From SCTM01 sp965279655 (GTDB taxonomy: Bacteria; Pseudomonadota; Alphaproteobacteria; Rhodospirillales; Rhodospirillaceae): a stretch of 64,000 bases of DNA. The notes beneath the pieces are model-generated. The model saw nothing but the letters and a program-made list of their open reading frames with translations, did not search any database and was not told where the DNA came from. Made by a program: the position numbers and the translations under genes. The stretch is taken from NCBI GenBank assembly GCA_965279655.1, contig OZ257255.1, positions 1,736,001 to 1,800,000 of the forward strand. Reading direction: 5' to 3'. Shown here piece by piece: positions 7,680 to 16,974 of the stretch; position 1 is the first letter of the stretch; the number at the start of each line of letters is the position of its first letter.

Positions 7680-10334
7680 TTAGAACGCGTACCGTAACTT
7701 AAGCACGAAGGTCCGCGGAATGGCCGGAGTGAACCCGGTTTCGCCCAGCGCCGCATTCTGGAGCAAGCCACCATCGGCGAAGATGTTCTTCGTCACGTTG
7801 TTCACAATGAACTGGGCCTGTAGGCCTTCGTGGTTCAACACGTCGTCCCACGTAAGCGAGAGATCCAAGTTGTTGTAAGGAACGCGACAATCAATGCCAA
7901 CGACCTGCCCGTCTGCCGACAGGGGGCCATAGCCATTGGCCGCAGTGCGGGTGTGAGTGCAAGTTTGGCCGGTACCATCGGGGTCGAGTGGGACCGACGG
8001 AATGATCGGCTTGCCGCCCGAAGAGTTAACTTCGCCGAAGTGCGTGAAGTTAACGGTGAAGGAGAGATCACCCCACTTATCACGATCGATGGGGAGATGA
8101 TAAGTGCCACGCAGACCCCACTTATACTTGGGCTGGAAGCCGAATCGAGCGCTGGAGGCGTCGACCGCGATGAACGTCGGCGGCGTTGAAGTCACCTGTT
8201 GCAGCGTCGGGAACCTTGTGTAGTGCTCATGAGCCCACGCGAAGAATCCGCCCAGGTCTATATCTTCCGTGGGCGAGATTGAACCGTCGAAATCGATCCC
8301 TTTGAGCCGTGCCTCTGCGGCATTGCGCGTACCAACTTGAATCGCGTTGATGCCGGTAGCCGGGTTCACGGCATCAAAAGTGGTCGTGACCTTAACGTTC
8401 TGGTACCAACCATAATAGTAGCTCGCGTTGATACGTGTCGGCATGCCGGCGATGCGGAAGGAAGTCTTCACGCCGCCTTCCAAGTTATTGAGAGAGTCAG
8501 GAGTAAAGCGCTCAAAGCCGACGACGTTCTGGAGTCCGCCCGCCGAATAGCCCTTGGAATTGTTGAGGAAGAACATTGTGTTTTCGTTGAGCTGATATGA
8601 CAGCTGCAACGTGTAGCTGCCGGATTTGAACTTGCCGAAGCCTGCCGGATTTTCGCACTGAGTTGCAGTCGTGCAGAGCGTCGCGCCGGGCGTTGTTGCC
8701 ACTGTCGAAACTCCGTTTCTGACATAGGTCCCGATCGGGTAATAGCGTCCGCCGGTGATCCTCGTTGTGGCCAACGTTGTTGGGTTCAGCGTAAAGGTTT
8801 GGCTGGCGACCTTATCCCAGGTGTAACGGTAGCCCGCGGTGAAGGACAGGCCCTCTACAAATCGCCCGAGGTCGAGGTTGCCTTGGCCATAGACCGCGTG
8901 TGAGTAGGACGAAGTCTTCGCCATCGTGGCACTGTGCACGCCGTTGGCGAATCCGTAGGTCACCTGAGGGATGCTGTAAGTGGCTGTATGGAACGTGCCG
9001 AGCGTCATATCGAGTACGTCAAACATCTTGCCATGGAGCTGAAGTTCGTCGCTCCAAACCGGCGAACCCTTAACCGGGACATTGTTCCTTGGACTACCGC
9101 CATCTGAGAGAACGAGTGGGGTGGCGTCGCCATCGCCCGGCTGATTGAAGCTCTTTGAGCGAGCCATGCCGAAGATGTTTTTCATCGACCAATTGTCGAG
9201 GAAGCCCCAGTGATCGAGGAAGTCCCACGTAGTGGTGTTGTGCAACAGATAGCTCTTGCTCCAACCGAACAAGCACGACACGTCGGGGGAGTTAAGGGTC
9301 GTAACCGGCAGAGAGCCCCTCGCGCCGGCGATACCATTCAGATCCCCGCCGGGATAAGCGCAGGCCGTAGATAGCCCATCAATTCTGTAGCGGCCCAGTT
9401 GGATTTGTTTCGCGAGGGCTTGATCACGCAACGCGTTGAATGCGGCCGGCGAACCCCCGTTAAGTTGGGCCTGGGTACAAGCGAGCTTTCCTGCAGCCAA
9501 GCAAGACGCAAACGTCCCGCCGGTCGTAGCCATGGCCTGCTGTACATTCAGCATGTTGAAGTCGCTGAGAGGAATAACCTGGGGAAGCCCCTTGGAAGAC
9601 GTGAACTGGAATAGCGTCGTGTTCTCGATGTTGTCGTTGAACTTGATCGTCAAACTTGGGCGCAAGATGTAGTAGTCCTGCTCGCCGTATGCGTCCTGGT
9701 TCCTGATATTGACGATGTAGCCGTTGCGGTAATAGGACTGGGCCGCCAGACGGAGCAGAATTTTGTCGGGCACGACAGGCAAATCAACAGCCCCTTGGAT
9801 TTCGCGACGGCCCAAGTTCCCGACCGACACTGTCACCTGGCCGCCAAACGTCTCGCCCGGCTTCTTCGGGACATAGATCAGAGCACCAGCGTTCGACGCT
9901 TGGCCGAATAGTGTGCCCTGCGGTCCCTTTAATACCTGGACGTTTTGAATGTCGAAGAAATTTGAAAATCCGTTTGCGTCGGCAGGCACGTCGTTAAAAT
10001 AGGTGGGCGCACCGTTGTTGATGCCGCGAACAATTGTAAAAGCCGCATTGCCTGGCTGGCAGCAAATCGTCAAACCACCGAACTGCTTGTTGAGACCAAA
10101 CACATCGTTGACGTCTAACTGCCTGATCTTCTCCTCAGAGTAGACCGCGATTGTGATTGGGACCTTCTGAACATTTTCGTTCACTCGGCGGGCGGTCACG
10201 ATGACTTCTTCGAGCTGAATCGAGCCCTGGGCTTGCTGGATCGGCGCTTCGGCCGCGACTGCTGGGCGTGTTGCGCTCAATCCAAGCACACCGACGACAA
10301 CGGACAATGCAAATGTGTGACGGCTGAAGAGCAT
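7680..10334 (-). CDS. TonB-dependent outer-membrane receptor
   Basis: Receptor of about 884 residues. The chosen ATG at 10334 is preceded by a strong Shine-Dalgarno run (AAGGGGGG, about 5 bases away) and starts a signal peptide ending near AVAAEA. A TonB-box-like EEVIVTARR follows, then the plug domain (IVRGINNG, VQVLKGPQGTLFGQ) and a long beta-barrel ending in a hydrophobic-aromatic C-terminus (LKLRYAF), as needed for BAM insertion. It belongs to the FecA/CirA-like group common in oligomer- or aromatic-degrading proteobacteria. It heads the minus-strand block that includes the exported esterase, so it probably imports a large or poorly diffusing substrate. Siderophore uptake is less likely from the neighbours. 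Confidence 0.92.
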   Translation of the reverse strand: MLFSRHTFALSVVVGVLGLSATRPAVAAEAPIQQAQGSIQLEEVIVTARRVNENVQKVPITIAVYSEEKIRQLDVNDVFGLNKQFGGLTICCQPGNAAFTIVRGINNGAPTYFNDVPADANGFSNFFDIQNVQVLKGPQGTLFGQASNAGALIYVPKKPGETFGGQVTVSVGNLGRREIQGAVDLPVVPDKILLRLAAQSYYRNGYIVNIRNQDAYGEQDYYILRPSLTIKFNDNIENTTLFQFTSSKGLPQVIPLSDFNMLNVQQAMATTGGTFASCLAAGKLACTQAQLNGGSPAAFNALRDQALAKQIQLGRYRIDGLSTACAYPGGDLNGIAGARGSLPVTTLNSPDVSCLFGWSKSYLLHNTTTWDFLDHWGFLDNWSMKNIFGMARSKSFNQPGDGDATPLVLSDGGSPRNNVPVKGSPVWSDELQLHGKMFDVLDMTLGTFHTATYSIPQVTYGFANGVHSATMAKTSSYSHAVYGQGNLDLGRFVEGLSFTAGYRYTWDKVASQTFTLNPTTLATTRITGGRYYPIGTYVRNGVSTVATTPGATLCTTATQCENPAGFGKFKSGSYTLQLSYQLNENTMFFLNNSKGYSAGGLQNVVGFERFTPDSLNNLEGGVKTSFRIAGMPTRINASYYYGWYQNVKVTTTFDAVNPATGINAIQVGTRNAAEARLKGIDFDGSISPTEDIDLGGFFAWAHEHYTRFPTLQQVTSTPPTFIAVDASSARFGFQPKYKWGLRGTYHLPIDRDKWGDLSFTVNFTHFGEVNSSGGKPIIPSVPLDPDGTGQTCTHTRTAANGYGPLSADGQVVGIDCRVPYNNLDLSLTWDDVLNHEGLQAQFIVNNVTKNIFADGGLLQNAALGETGFTPAIPRTFVLKLRYAF

Positions 10335-10679
10335 AGTTCCCCCCCTTTGATACGCGAACACGGCGGTCAAGCCGTGATTTCTTTACCGACGTGCGCCTCC
10401 CAGCGAAACGTCTGCACCGCTCCCATGCGGCGATCCAACTTCACCTCTTGTGGTTCCAGCGTCCAATTCATTATCCGGCGATGCCATGCCCCACGGGAAT
10501 GCCCCGAACTTGGTGGCTAACGCCGCGGCAGCACCTGCAACTTATCATTATGGCGTAAGGAAAATTCGTACCTGAAGGCGCTATTCCCCGGAGGCATGCG
10601 ATGGGTACACAAGGAATTGGACGGGTGGGGCGCAAAGACTGAGGTTCGGAACCTCCCGACAAGTACGCGCCAGGCCGCC
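10335..10679. promoter_or_regulatory. Divergent intergenic region between TonB receptor and ThDP enzyme genes
   Basis: This 345-bp gap separates divergently transcribed genes and must hold promoters for both. I see no confident -35/-10 pair. A GGAGG run at 10590-10594 sits 6 bases before an ATG at 10601 that opens a 13-codon frame ending at the TGA at 10638-10640, which could be a leader peptide. An in-frame upstream ATG for the ThDP gene at 10596 lies only 1 base from that GGAGG and is unlikely to be used. Confidence 0.4.
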
Positions 10680-12620
10680 ATGCCCAAGAAACCCACCTCC
10701 GCGAAGGTCAACCGGCGCTCGTTCTTCTCCGCCGTCGCCGCCAGTGCAAGCGCCGTGACGCTGACTCCCAGCGCCGATGCACGTGCGCAGGATCGCGAGA
10801 ACGTGAAACTTGCGCCTCCGAGCTCCGCATCCGCCGCAGCGGAGAGCGCACCTGCCACGGACTCGACGCACTCGCCCGAACTTGCAAGCAAGCCTAATTC
10901 CGACGTGATGACCGATGTCATTAAGAGCCTCAACATCGAATACGTCGCGACGATGGCGGCGTCGAGTGTACGTGGACTGCACGAATCGCTCATCAACTAC
11001 GGTCACAACCAAGCTCCGGAATTGATCACCTGCCTTCACGAAGAGGCATCTGTAGCGATGGCTCATGGCTACGCCAAGGTGGCGGGGAAGCCGATGGCGG
11101 TAATGGCGCATGGTACAGTCGGACTTCAGCATGCACTGATGGCTGTCTACAACGCGTGGTGTGATCGCGCGCCTATCATCATTCTCGCCGGCAATACGCT
11201 CGACGCGTCCATCAGACGCAACGTCGAATGGATTCATAGTATGCAGGACCCCGGCGCAATGCTGCGGGACTGCACGAAATGGGACGACCAGCCCCGGTCG
11301 ATGCAGCACTTTACCGAGTCTCTTGTGCGGGCCTATCGCATTGCGATGACCCCACCCATGGGCCCGGTCCTCATCTCGATCGATTCCGAGCTGCAGGAAG
11401 AGCACGTCGGTACCCACGCGCCATCGATCCCGACGCTCAATACGATCGCACCGGCGCAAGGCGATTTCGGCGCACTTAAACAAGCTGCGGAGTGGCTCGT
11501 GAACGCCGATACGCCGGTTCTTGTGGCGGATCGTGCCGCCCGCACCCCCAAGGGCTTTGACCTTCTCATCCAACTGGCGGAAACGCTGGGCGTGCCGGTC
11601 ATCGACCGCTACGGTCGACTCAACTTCCCTACCGATCACTCGCTCAATCTCACAGATCAGGCATCTACTGTGTTGCGCCAAGCAGACCTGATCGTCGGAC
11701 TGGAAGTCCTGGACTTCTGGGGCGTGATTAATCAGCTGCGCGATCGGGCGGTCCGTGATGTCCGCAGCTCGACCAGACCGGGCACCCGCCTGGTGACTTT
11801 AGGCAACACCGACCTCCCGTCGAAGTCCAACTATCAGAATTTCCAGCGCTATGCGGCGGTGGATTTGGCCATCGCCGGCGACGCCGAGGCCAGCTTGCCG
11901 ACTCTGCTCGAACTCGTGCAGCTCGCCATGTCGCCGGAGCGAAAGGGTCAGGTCGCAACGCGTACGGAACGCTATCACAAGCTACATGTTTCCATGCGCG
12001 AGCGTGCCCGCGAGGACGCAGTGGTGGGCTGGAATGTCAGTCCGATCACGCTTGGCCGGCTGCATGCGGAACTCGGGCAGCAGATCGCGCGAGAAGACTG
12101 GGCGTTGACGGCGGAATCGGCGTTCCAGAGCCATTGGGCACAACGCCTGTGGTCATTTACCCAGCATCACCAGTACATCGGTGGTTCGACAGGCATCGGC
12201 GTCGGCTACAACGCTCCGGCGGCCGTGGGGGCGGCGCTCGCTCACCGTGCGCATGGTCGCCTCGTCGTCAACATCCAGACCGACGGCGATCTGATGTGTG
12301 TACCGGGCTCCTTGTGGACCGCGGCCCACCACAAGATTCCCATGCTGACGGTCATGCACAACAATCGCGCCTTTCATGCTGAAACTATGCACCTGCAGCG
12401 CATGGCCACTCGACGCGAGCGCGGCGTGGATCGTGCACACATCGGCACGGCGATCGACAATCCTGCAATCGACTTCGCTAAGTTAGCGCAGAGCATGGGC
12501 GTGTGGGCCAGCGGTCCCATCACCGACCCAACCGATTACGTGAAGGCACTGAAGCGGGGTATCGAGGTCGTGAAGCGCGGTGAACCAGCCTTGATCGATG
12601 TCGTGACACAACCGAGGTAG
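10680..12620 (+). CDS. Tat-exported thiamine-diphosphate-dependent enzyme
   Basis: About 646 residues in the acetolactate synthase/benzoylformate decarboxylase superfamily. Starting at 10680, residues 11-16 read NRRSFF followed by a hydrophobic Ala-rich stretch and a short Ala/Pro/Ser linker, a twin-arginine signal. The PYR domain follows with LHEEASVAMAHGYAKV (catalytic Glu near residue 121), then the central Rossmann-like domain, then the PP domain with TDGDLMCV and HNN as the ThDP/Mg2+ motif. Export of a folded cofactor enzyme fits the Tat route. A cytochrome c gene begins 4 bp after the stop. No strong Shine-Dalgarno precedes 10680, so the start rests on the signal. The reaction (decarboxylation, carboligation or oxidation of a 2-oxo acid) is unknown. 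Confidence 0.82.
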   Translation: MPKKPTSAKVNRRSFFSAVAASASAVTLTPSADARAQDRENVKLAPPSSASAAAESAPATDSTHSPELASKPNSDVMTDVIKSLNIEYVATMAASSVRGLHESLINYGHNQAPELITCLHEEASVAMAHGYAKVAGKPMAVMAHGTVGLQHALMAVYNAWCDRAPIIILAGNTLDASIRRNVEWIHSMQDPGAMLRDCTKWDDQPRSMQHFTESLVRAYRIAMTPPMGPVLISIDSELQEEHVGTHAPSIPTLNTIAPAQGDFGALKQAAEWLVNADTPVLVADRAARTPKGFDLLIQLAETLGVPVIDRYGRLNFPTDHSLNLTDQASTVLRQADLIVGLEVLDFWGVINQLRDRAVRDVRSSTRPGTRLVTLGNTDLPSKSNYQNFQRYAAVDLAIAGDAEASLPTLLELVQLAMSPERKGQVATRTERYHKLHVSMRERAREDAVVGWNVSPITLGRLHAELGQQIAREDWALTAESAFQSHWAQRLWSFTQHHQYIGGSTGIGVGYNAPAAVGAALAHRAHGRLVVNIQTDGDLMCVPGSLWTAAHHKIPMLTVMHNNRAFHAETMHLQRMATRRERGVDRAHIGTAIDNPAIDFAKLAQSMGVWASGPITDPTDYVKALKRGIEVVKRGEPALIDVVTQPR

Positions 12621-12624
12621 ATCG

Positions 12625-12981
12625 ATGATCACTCTACGCTCAATAAGGACGGCCCTTGCATTGACCGCGGTGGTGCTGATAGCGACTGGCGCTCGCGCAG
12701 ATTCGCGCGATAGAGGAAGAGTCGACCATGGCAAAAAACTGTTTATGACGGCCGGCTGTGCACAGTGTCACGGCACAGTGGGCCAAGGCGCATACGCTAC
12801 CGGGCCTCGCCTTGCGCCAAATCCTCTCCCGACGGACGCGTTCCTACAGATCGTGCGGACTCCGCCAAGCATCATGCCAGGTTACTCAGTGCGAATCCTG
12901 TCAGACGATGAAGTGCGGGATATTCACGCCTTCCTCGGCTCAATTGGCCCTTCGCCATCCCCCGCGCAAATCTTCCGCTGA
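12625..12981 (+). CDS. Small periplasmic c-type cytochrome
   Basis: 118 residues: an N-terminal signal peptide (hydrophobic residues 8-21, then ARA-DS), one heme c site CAQCH at residues 45-49, and an axial-Met candidate in IMPGYS (Met84). The C-terminal helix SDDEVRDIHAFL is typical of class I cytochromes. It follows the ThDP-enzyme gene by 4 bp and is very probably translated with it. It could take electrons from that enzyme or from the quinohemoprotein dehydrogenase encoded convergently at 13038-15209. It is single-domain and soluble. Confidence 0.9.
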   Translation: MITLRSIRTALALTAVVLIATGARADSRDRGRVDHGKKLFMTAGCAQCHGTVGQGAYATGPRLAPNPLPTDAFLQIVRTPPSIMPGYSVRILSDDEVRDIHAFLGSIGPSPSPAQIFR

Positions 12982-13037
12982 TCATAACCTGGGCTTGGTC
13001 GGCGCCTGTGTCGTGACCCTGCACGAAAAGGTGAGAA

Positions 13038-15209
13038 CTAGCGGTCTTCGAGCTGTCGCGCTTGGCGCAAATCCATATTCCGTTTCGCGAGGTAATGCAG
13101 GATTGACGTCATCTGTGCATCGCTCAGCTTGTCGCTGAAATCAGGCATACCAGCTTGCGCATACGCGCCTTTGAGGATCGCATGGAAATTCTGCACGGTC
13201 TCGCTGTCGATATAGCGTAGGTCCGGCACGATGCCGCTGCTGACCGCTTCCATCCCATGGCAGCTGCGACAGTTAGCCGTATAGGTGATCCGTCCCTCTT
13301 TAGCGACCTCTGGATCAATCTGAATCGGAATTGCCGTGAGTTTCAGTGACTCCGGCAGAAGCTTTGGCGGCATGGGCGCCTTGCCGTCCAGCTTGTAGAC
13401 TACGATGCGTGCGTCCGGCTTCATCCGCGGAGTGTGCGAGACAAGACCACCGTACGCGAGCGAAGCCGTACCACCGGCAGCGACGGCCACATACTGCTGG
13501 CCGGCAACTGCATAGCTAATGGGCCCGGCGCTGATCCCGGTGCTATTCACGTCACTTTCCCAGAGCGACTTTCCGTCCGTCGCGCGATAGGCAACGAAAC
13601 GCCCATCCGGTGTGCCTTGAAACACGAGATTGCCGGCGGTCGAAAGCGTTCCACCCCCGTACATGTCGCGATATTCCTGGGTCCAGACCTCCTTTTGGCG
13701 CACCGGATCCCACGCGATCAGCCTGCCGCTCCAGCTGTCGCTCAACCGCCGTAGATCCTGAGGCCGCGTGAGATCAGGCATGAGGCTCTCCACCGACTCT
13801 TTCCCCGTGGGCGTGATGGCGGGCAAGCCCCGGATGCCAAGGATCATTAGCCCCTGCCTGACTGGGGGTACGTCGGCCAACTGCTCGAACGACCACGCAT
13901 TGATGGCCGCGGGCAAATACACCAACCCGGTGCGCGGATTGAAAGACATCGGTTGCCAGTTGTGGGCACCGGCCGGACCAGGAGTGATGACCCGCGTGCG
14001 CCCATCCTCATAGCCGGCAGCTTCGCGATCGATGATGGGGCGTCCGGTCTTCTTATCGATTCCTTTTGCCCAATTCACAGGCACGAAATTATTCGCCGAG
14101 ATGAATTCCCCGGTGCGTCGATCGATCACGTAAAAAAACCCGTTCTTCGGCGCCTGCATAATGACCTTGCGCAAGCGCCCTTCGATCTTGATGTCGGCCA
14201 GAATCATTTGCTGCGATGCGGTATAGTCCCACTGATCTCCCGGCGTCGTCTGATAGTGCCAAACGTATTGGCCCGTGTCGGGATTGATTGCGACAATCGA
14301 AGAGAGGAACAGATTGTCCCCTTTGCCCTCACTGCGGATCAGTTGGCTGTGAGGCCCACCGTTGCCCACGCCAAGGTAAAGTAAGTTGAGCTGGGGATCG
14401 TAGGACATCGAATCCCATACAGTCCCGCCGCCGCCGATCTCCGCATAGCGTGTGCCGAACCATGTGGGCTTTGCGATCTCCATCGCGCGGTCTTCTGCCG
14501 GCAGCTCGGGGCGGCCGGGTACAGTAAAGAACCGCCATGCCTGTTTGCCGGTTTCCGTGTCGTAAGCCGTCACGTAGCCGCGCACTCCGTATTCGGCGCC
14601 ACCGTTGCCGATGACCACTTTGTCTTTGACGATACGAGGCGCACCGGTGATGGAATAGCTGCGCGCATGATCAGCCACGGTATCCGCAGTCCAGACAACG
14701 GCGCCGGTGCGCGCATCAAGTGCTACAAGCCGACCGTCGATCGTGCCGACAAAAATCTTGCCGCGCCATGCTGCAACGCCTCGATTGACGGCATCGCAAC
14801 AAGCCTGATTCATTTTGCTGCGGTCGACTTCAGGATCGTAGCGCCAGAGGAGCTCACCGGTGGCCGCATTCAGGGCATAGACCATACTGAAAGGGCCGGT
14901 GACATAGAGGACGCCGTCGACCACGATAGGTGTTGATTCCATACCGCGATCGACATCGACCTTGAATGTCCAGGCCAGACCCAAGCGGGGCACCGTTTTA
15001 TCGTTGATCGCGCTGAGTGGACTGAAGCGTTGTTCGCCGTAGTCACGGCCAGTCAGGAGCCAGTTCTCCGTATCCTGTCTTGCGCGGGTCGCGCGGACGG
15101 TATCCACGGAGGCGGCGCCTCGCTGAGCCAACGCGTCCACCGGAATTGCCAAGAACGCGATGCAAAGGGTGTGCCTTGCAAAGGCGCGAAAACGAAGTCT
15201 TGGGTTCAT
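13038..15209 (-). CDS. Quinohemoprotein (PQQ) alcohol dehydrogenase
   Basis: Periplasmic dehydrogenase of 723 residues. The start at 15209 is fixed by an ATGA overlap with the upstream esterase gene. After a signal peptide comes an eight-bladed propeller of quinoprotein repeats, with the vicinal Cys137-Cys138 (QACCDAVNRG) that sits over PQQ in alcohol dehydrogenases, then a C-terminal cytochrome c domain with CRSCH at 647-651 and Met688 (AGMPDF) as candidate axial ligand. This is type II ADH architecture: oxidation of a primary or secondary alcohol to aldehyde or ketone, with electrons leaving through heme. It probably oxidises the alcohol released by the coupled esterase. Confidence 0.93.
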   Translation of the reverse strand: MNPRLRFRAFARHTLCIAFLAIPVDALAQRGAASVDTVRATRARQDTENWLLTGRDYGEQRFSPLSAINDKTVPRLGLAWTFKVDVDRGMESTPIVVDGVLYVTGPFSMVYALNAATGELLWRYDPEVDRSKMNQACCDAVNRGVAAWRGKIFVGTIDGRLVALDARTGAVVWTADTVADHARSYSITGAPRIVKDKVVIGNGGAEYGVRGYVTAYDTETGKQAWRFFTVPGRPELPAEDRAMEIAKPTWFGTRYAEIGGGGTVWDSMSYDPQLNLLYLGVGNGGPHSQLIRSEGKGDNLFLSSIVAINPDTGQYVWHYQTTPGDQWDYTASQQMILADIKIEGRLRKVIMQAPKNGFFYVIDRRTGEFISANNFVPVNWAKGIDKKTGRPIIDREAAGYEDGRTRVITPGPAGAHNWQPMSFNPRTGLVYLPAAINAWSFEQLADVPPVRQGLMILGIRGLPAITPTGKESVESLMPDLTRPQDLRRLSDSWSGRLIAWDPVRQKEVWTQEYRDMYGGGTLSTAGNLVFQGTPDGRFVAYRATDGKSLWESDVNSTGISAGPISYAVAGQQYVAVAAGGTASLAYGGLVSHTPRMKPDARIVVYKLDGKAPMPPKLLPESLKLTAIPIQIDPEVAKEGRITYTANCRSCHGMEAVSSGIVPDLRYIDSETVQNFHAILKGAYAQAGMPDFSDKLSDAQMTSILHYLAKRNMDLRQARQLEDR

Positions 15210-16870
15210 TGCAGTGCGCACGCGAACGACGACGCTTTGTTCACATCCCCCGACCCTTTGTACTTAGGCCACTTCGGGTATAGGCACAGCGGACGCGTTC
15301 GGCCGGGCACTCCAATGGTGTCCGTCACGACCTCTCCCTCCGCGGGATCGGCCTCCTTCTCGACCCAGTTCTCGAGCGCGCTGAGGTAGTCCCATGACGC
15401 GCTGAAATTGGTGCTGATGGCATGGCCAAATCCCGCCACCTCGTAGAACCGGACGAACGACGCGACTTTATCGCGACCCATCGTCTTCTGAAGCCGATCA
15501 TAGTAATCCTCAGACAAACGTGGACTGACAATGAGGTCAGCCGTGCCGTGCATGATAATCAGCTTGCCGCCGTGGGCAGCAAAGGCGGTCAGGTCCTTGT
15601 CAGCGGCATCCAACTTCGACATCTCGCTCAAGCGCGGCGCGAAACGATCTGACTTGTCGGGATCGAATGTCAACGGATTGAGAGATGGATCGCGCGCCAC
15701 GCCATATCGAATGTAATTGTCGCGGAAAGTGGCGGACAGAGACATTCCCGGCGTGACTGGGTATGTCGGCGGCGCGTCGCCCATTGCGAGATTGGAGATC
15801 ATCTTGCGGAGCGGCGAGTCACTGGGGATACCGCTGTCTGACGTGTAGATATTGTGGCCAGGGTAATTCTGCTCTCCACTCGCCAGGGGAACTTTGATCT
15901 GCTGCGGTGAATTTATTCGCCTCAACACCGCAATCTGGACATCAGACAGGCAGGCGTCGCCGGCTTCCGCACCATTGGTGCAACGAACCGGCTTTCCGTC
16001 CAGCACAGCCGTAGCAGGATCAAATCTTGCGTTGCAGCCCTTTACGTTGCTGATGACGCCATCGGCCGCTCCATCGAGTGAATCGCAAGCCGCCAGGGCT
16101 GCGCGGAAGAGCACACCGCGTTTTGCCGGATTGATCCAGCCACCGGGGCCAGCGAGAAAGCGATTCGAGCCCTGTCCGGCAAGGATAGCGGTGACTTGCC
16201 CGCGCGCAGGGTAGAGCGAAACGACACCGTCCCAATCCGTAGGCCAACGGCCGATGATGAGTAGACCCTCGCGTCCGCCGGTAGACCCCCCCATGAAGTA
16301 TGCTTTGCTCGGGGGAATCCCGTACGCTTGGCCGATCACCGCGAATGCGGAATCGCGCGTTTTCTTCAGCGCATCCCCCATCCAGTTCAGGAAAGCTTCC
16401 TCGTTCATCAGAAACGATCCCGGTTCTTTGTCGGGGGTCTGGTGTCCGGAATCGCTGCCAAACACCGCATAGCCGCGCTCAAGTGGACTCGGCGCATCCG
16501 TGTTGTAGAAATTTGAGGCGACCTTAGGGATCGAGCCGTTAAATCCCCCGCCGCCGAACATCGCGGTCTTCGTGTTCCAGTCTAACGGCAGAGCGACCGC
16601 AAAAAGGATGTCCGGTGCTTTTGGGTCCACCGGCTTGATGGTCCCTTGTACGAGGCAATATTTGATCGCGGACCGATTGTTTGCGGATCCGGTCGTAGTT
16701 ATTGCCACAGACGTAACCTGCGCACCACCCGTGGGCATTCCGATGCTTGCGACCGGTATTTTGAAATCGATAAGGCTGGCGCATTTCGCTTCGGGCAGCG
16801 GTTGCGTAGCTAAAGCCATTGCCGGAAGTAGAAGTGCCACGGCCGCAGTGGTGAATGCGAAGCGCGTCAT
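15206..16870 (-). CDS. Tannase/feruloyl esterase family protein (lacks CS-HC cysteines)
   Basis: Exported hydrolase of 554 residues with a signal peptide (residues 1-21). The nucleophile region reads FMGGSTGGREGL (Ser196), the acid is in MHGTADLIVSP, and the His483 region reads EVAGFGHAIST. In characterised tannase-family enzymes Cys precedes the Ser and follows the His and the two form a disulfide; here both positions are non-Cys (Gly195 and Ala484). Fold and catalytic triad nevertheless look intact. The stop codon overlaps the start of the quinohemoprotein ADH gene (ATGA), so the two are translationally coupled and likely act in sequence in the periplasm. Ester specificity is unknown; gallate or ferulate esters should not be assumed. 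Confidence 0.85.
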   Translation of the reverse strand: MTRFAFTTAAVALLLPAMALATQPLPEAKCASLIDFKIPVASIGMPTGGAQVTSVAITTTGSANNRSAIKYCLVQGTIKPVDPKAPDILFAVALPLDWNTKTAMFGGGGFNGSIPKVASNFYNTDAPSPLERGYAVFGSDSGHQTPDKEPGSFLMNEEAFLNWMGDALKKTRDSAFAVIGQAYGIPPSKAYFMGGSTGGREGLLIIGRWPTDWDGVVSLYPARGQVTAILAGQGSNRFLAGPGGWINPAKRGVLFRAALAACDSLDGAADGVISNVKGCNARFDPATAVLDGKPVRCTNGAEAGDACLSDVQIAVLRRINSPQQIKVPLASGEQNYPGHNIYTSDSGIPSDSPLRKMISNLAMGDAPPTYPVTPGMSLSATFRDNYIRYGVARDPSLNPLTFDPDKSDRFAPRLSEMSKLDAADKDLTAFAAHGGKLIIMHGTADLIVSPRLSEDYYDRLQKTMGRDKVASFVRFYEVAGFGHAISTNFSASWDYLSALENWVEKEADPAEGEVVTDTIGVPGRTRPLCLYPKWPKYKGSGDVNKASSFACALQ

Positions 16871-16974
16871 GATTGCGGCTCCTCCCAGATCAGCAATGAT
16901 TGACGGTGAACGCTAACTCAAAGCCGCAGCGTGCTCCCATTCATTCTTGGGAGTCGTCATTCCAACTGCGCATG

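Noticed and set aside
10581..11681. Minus-strand open frame of 366 codons opposite the ThDP gene
   Set aside because: It mirrors the coding frame of a clearly recognised enzyme and has no domain features of its own.
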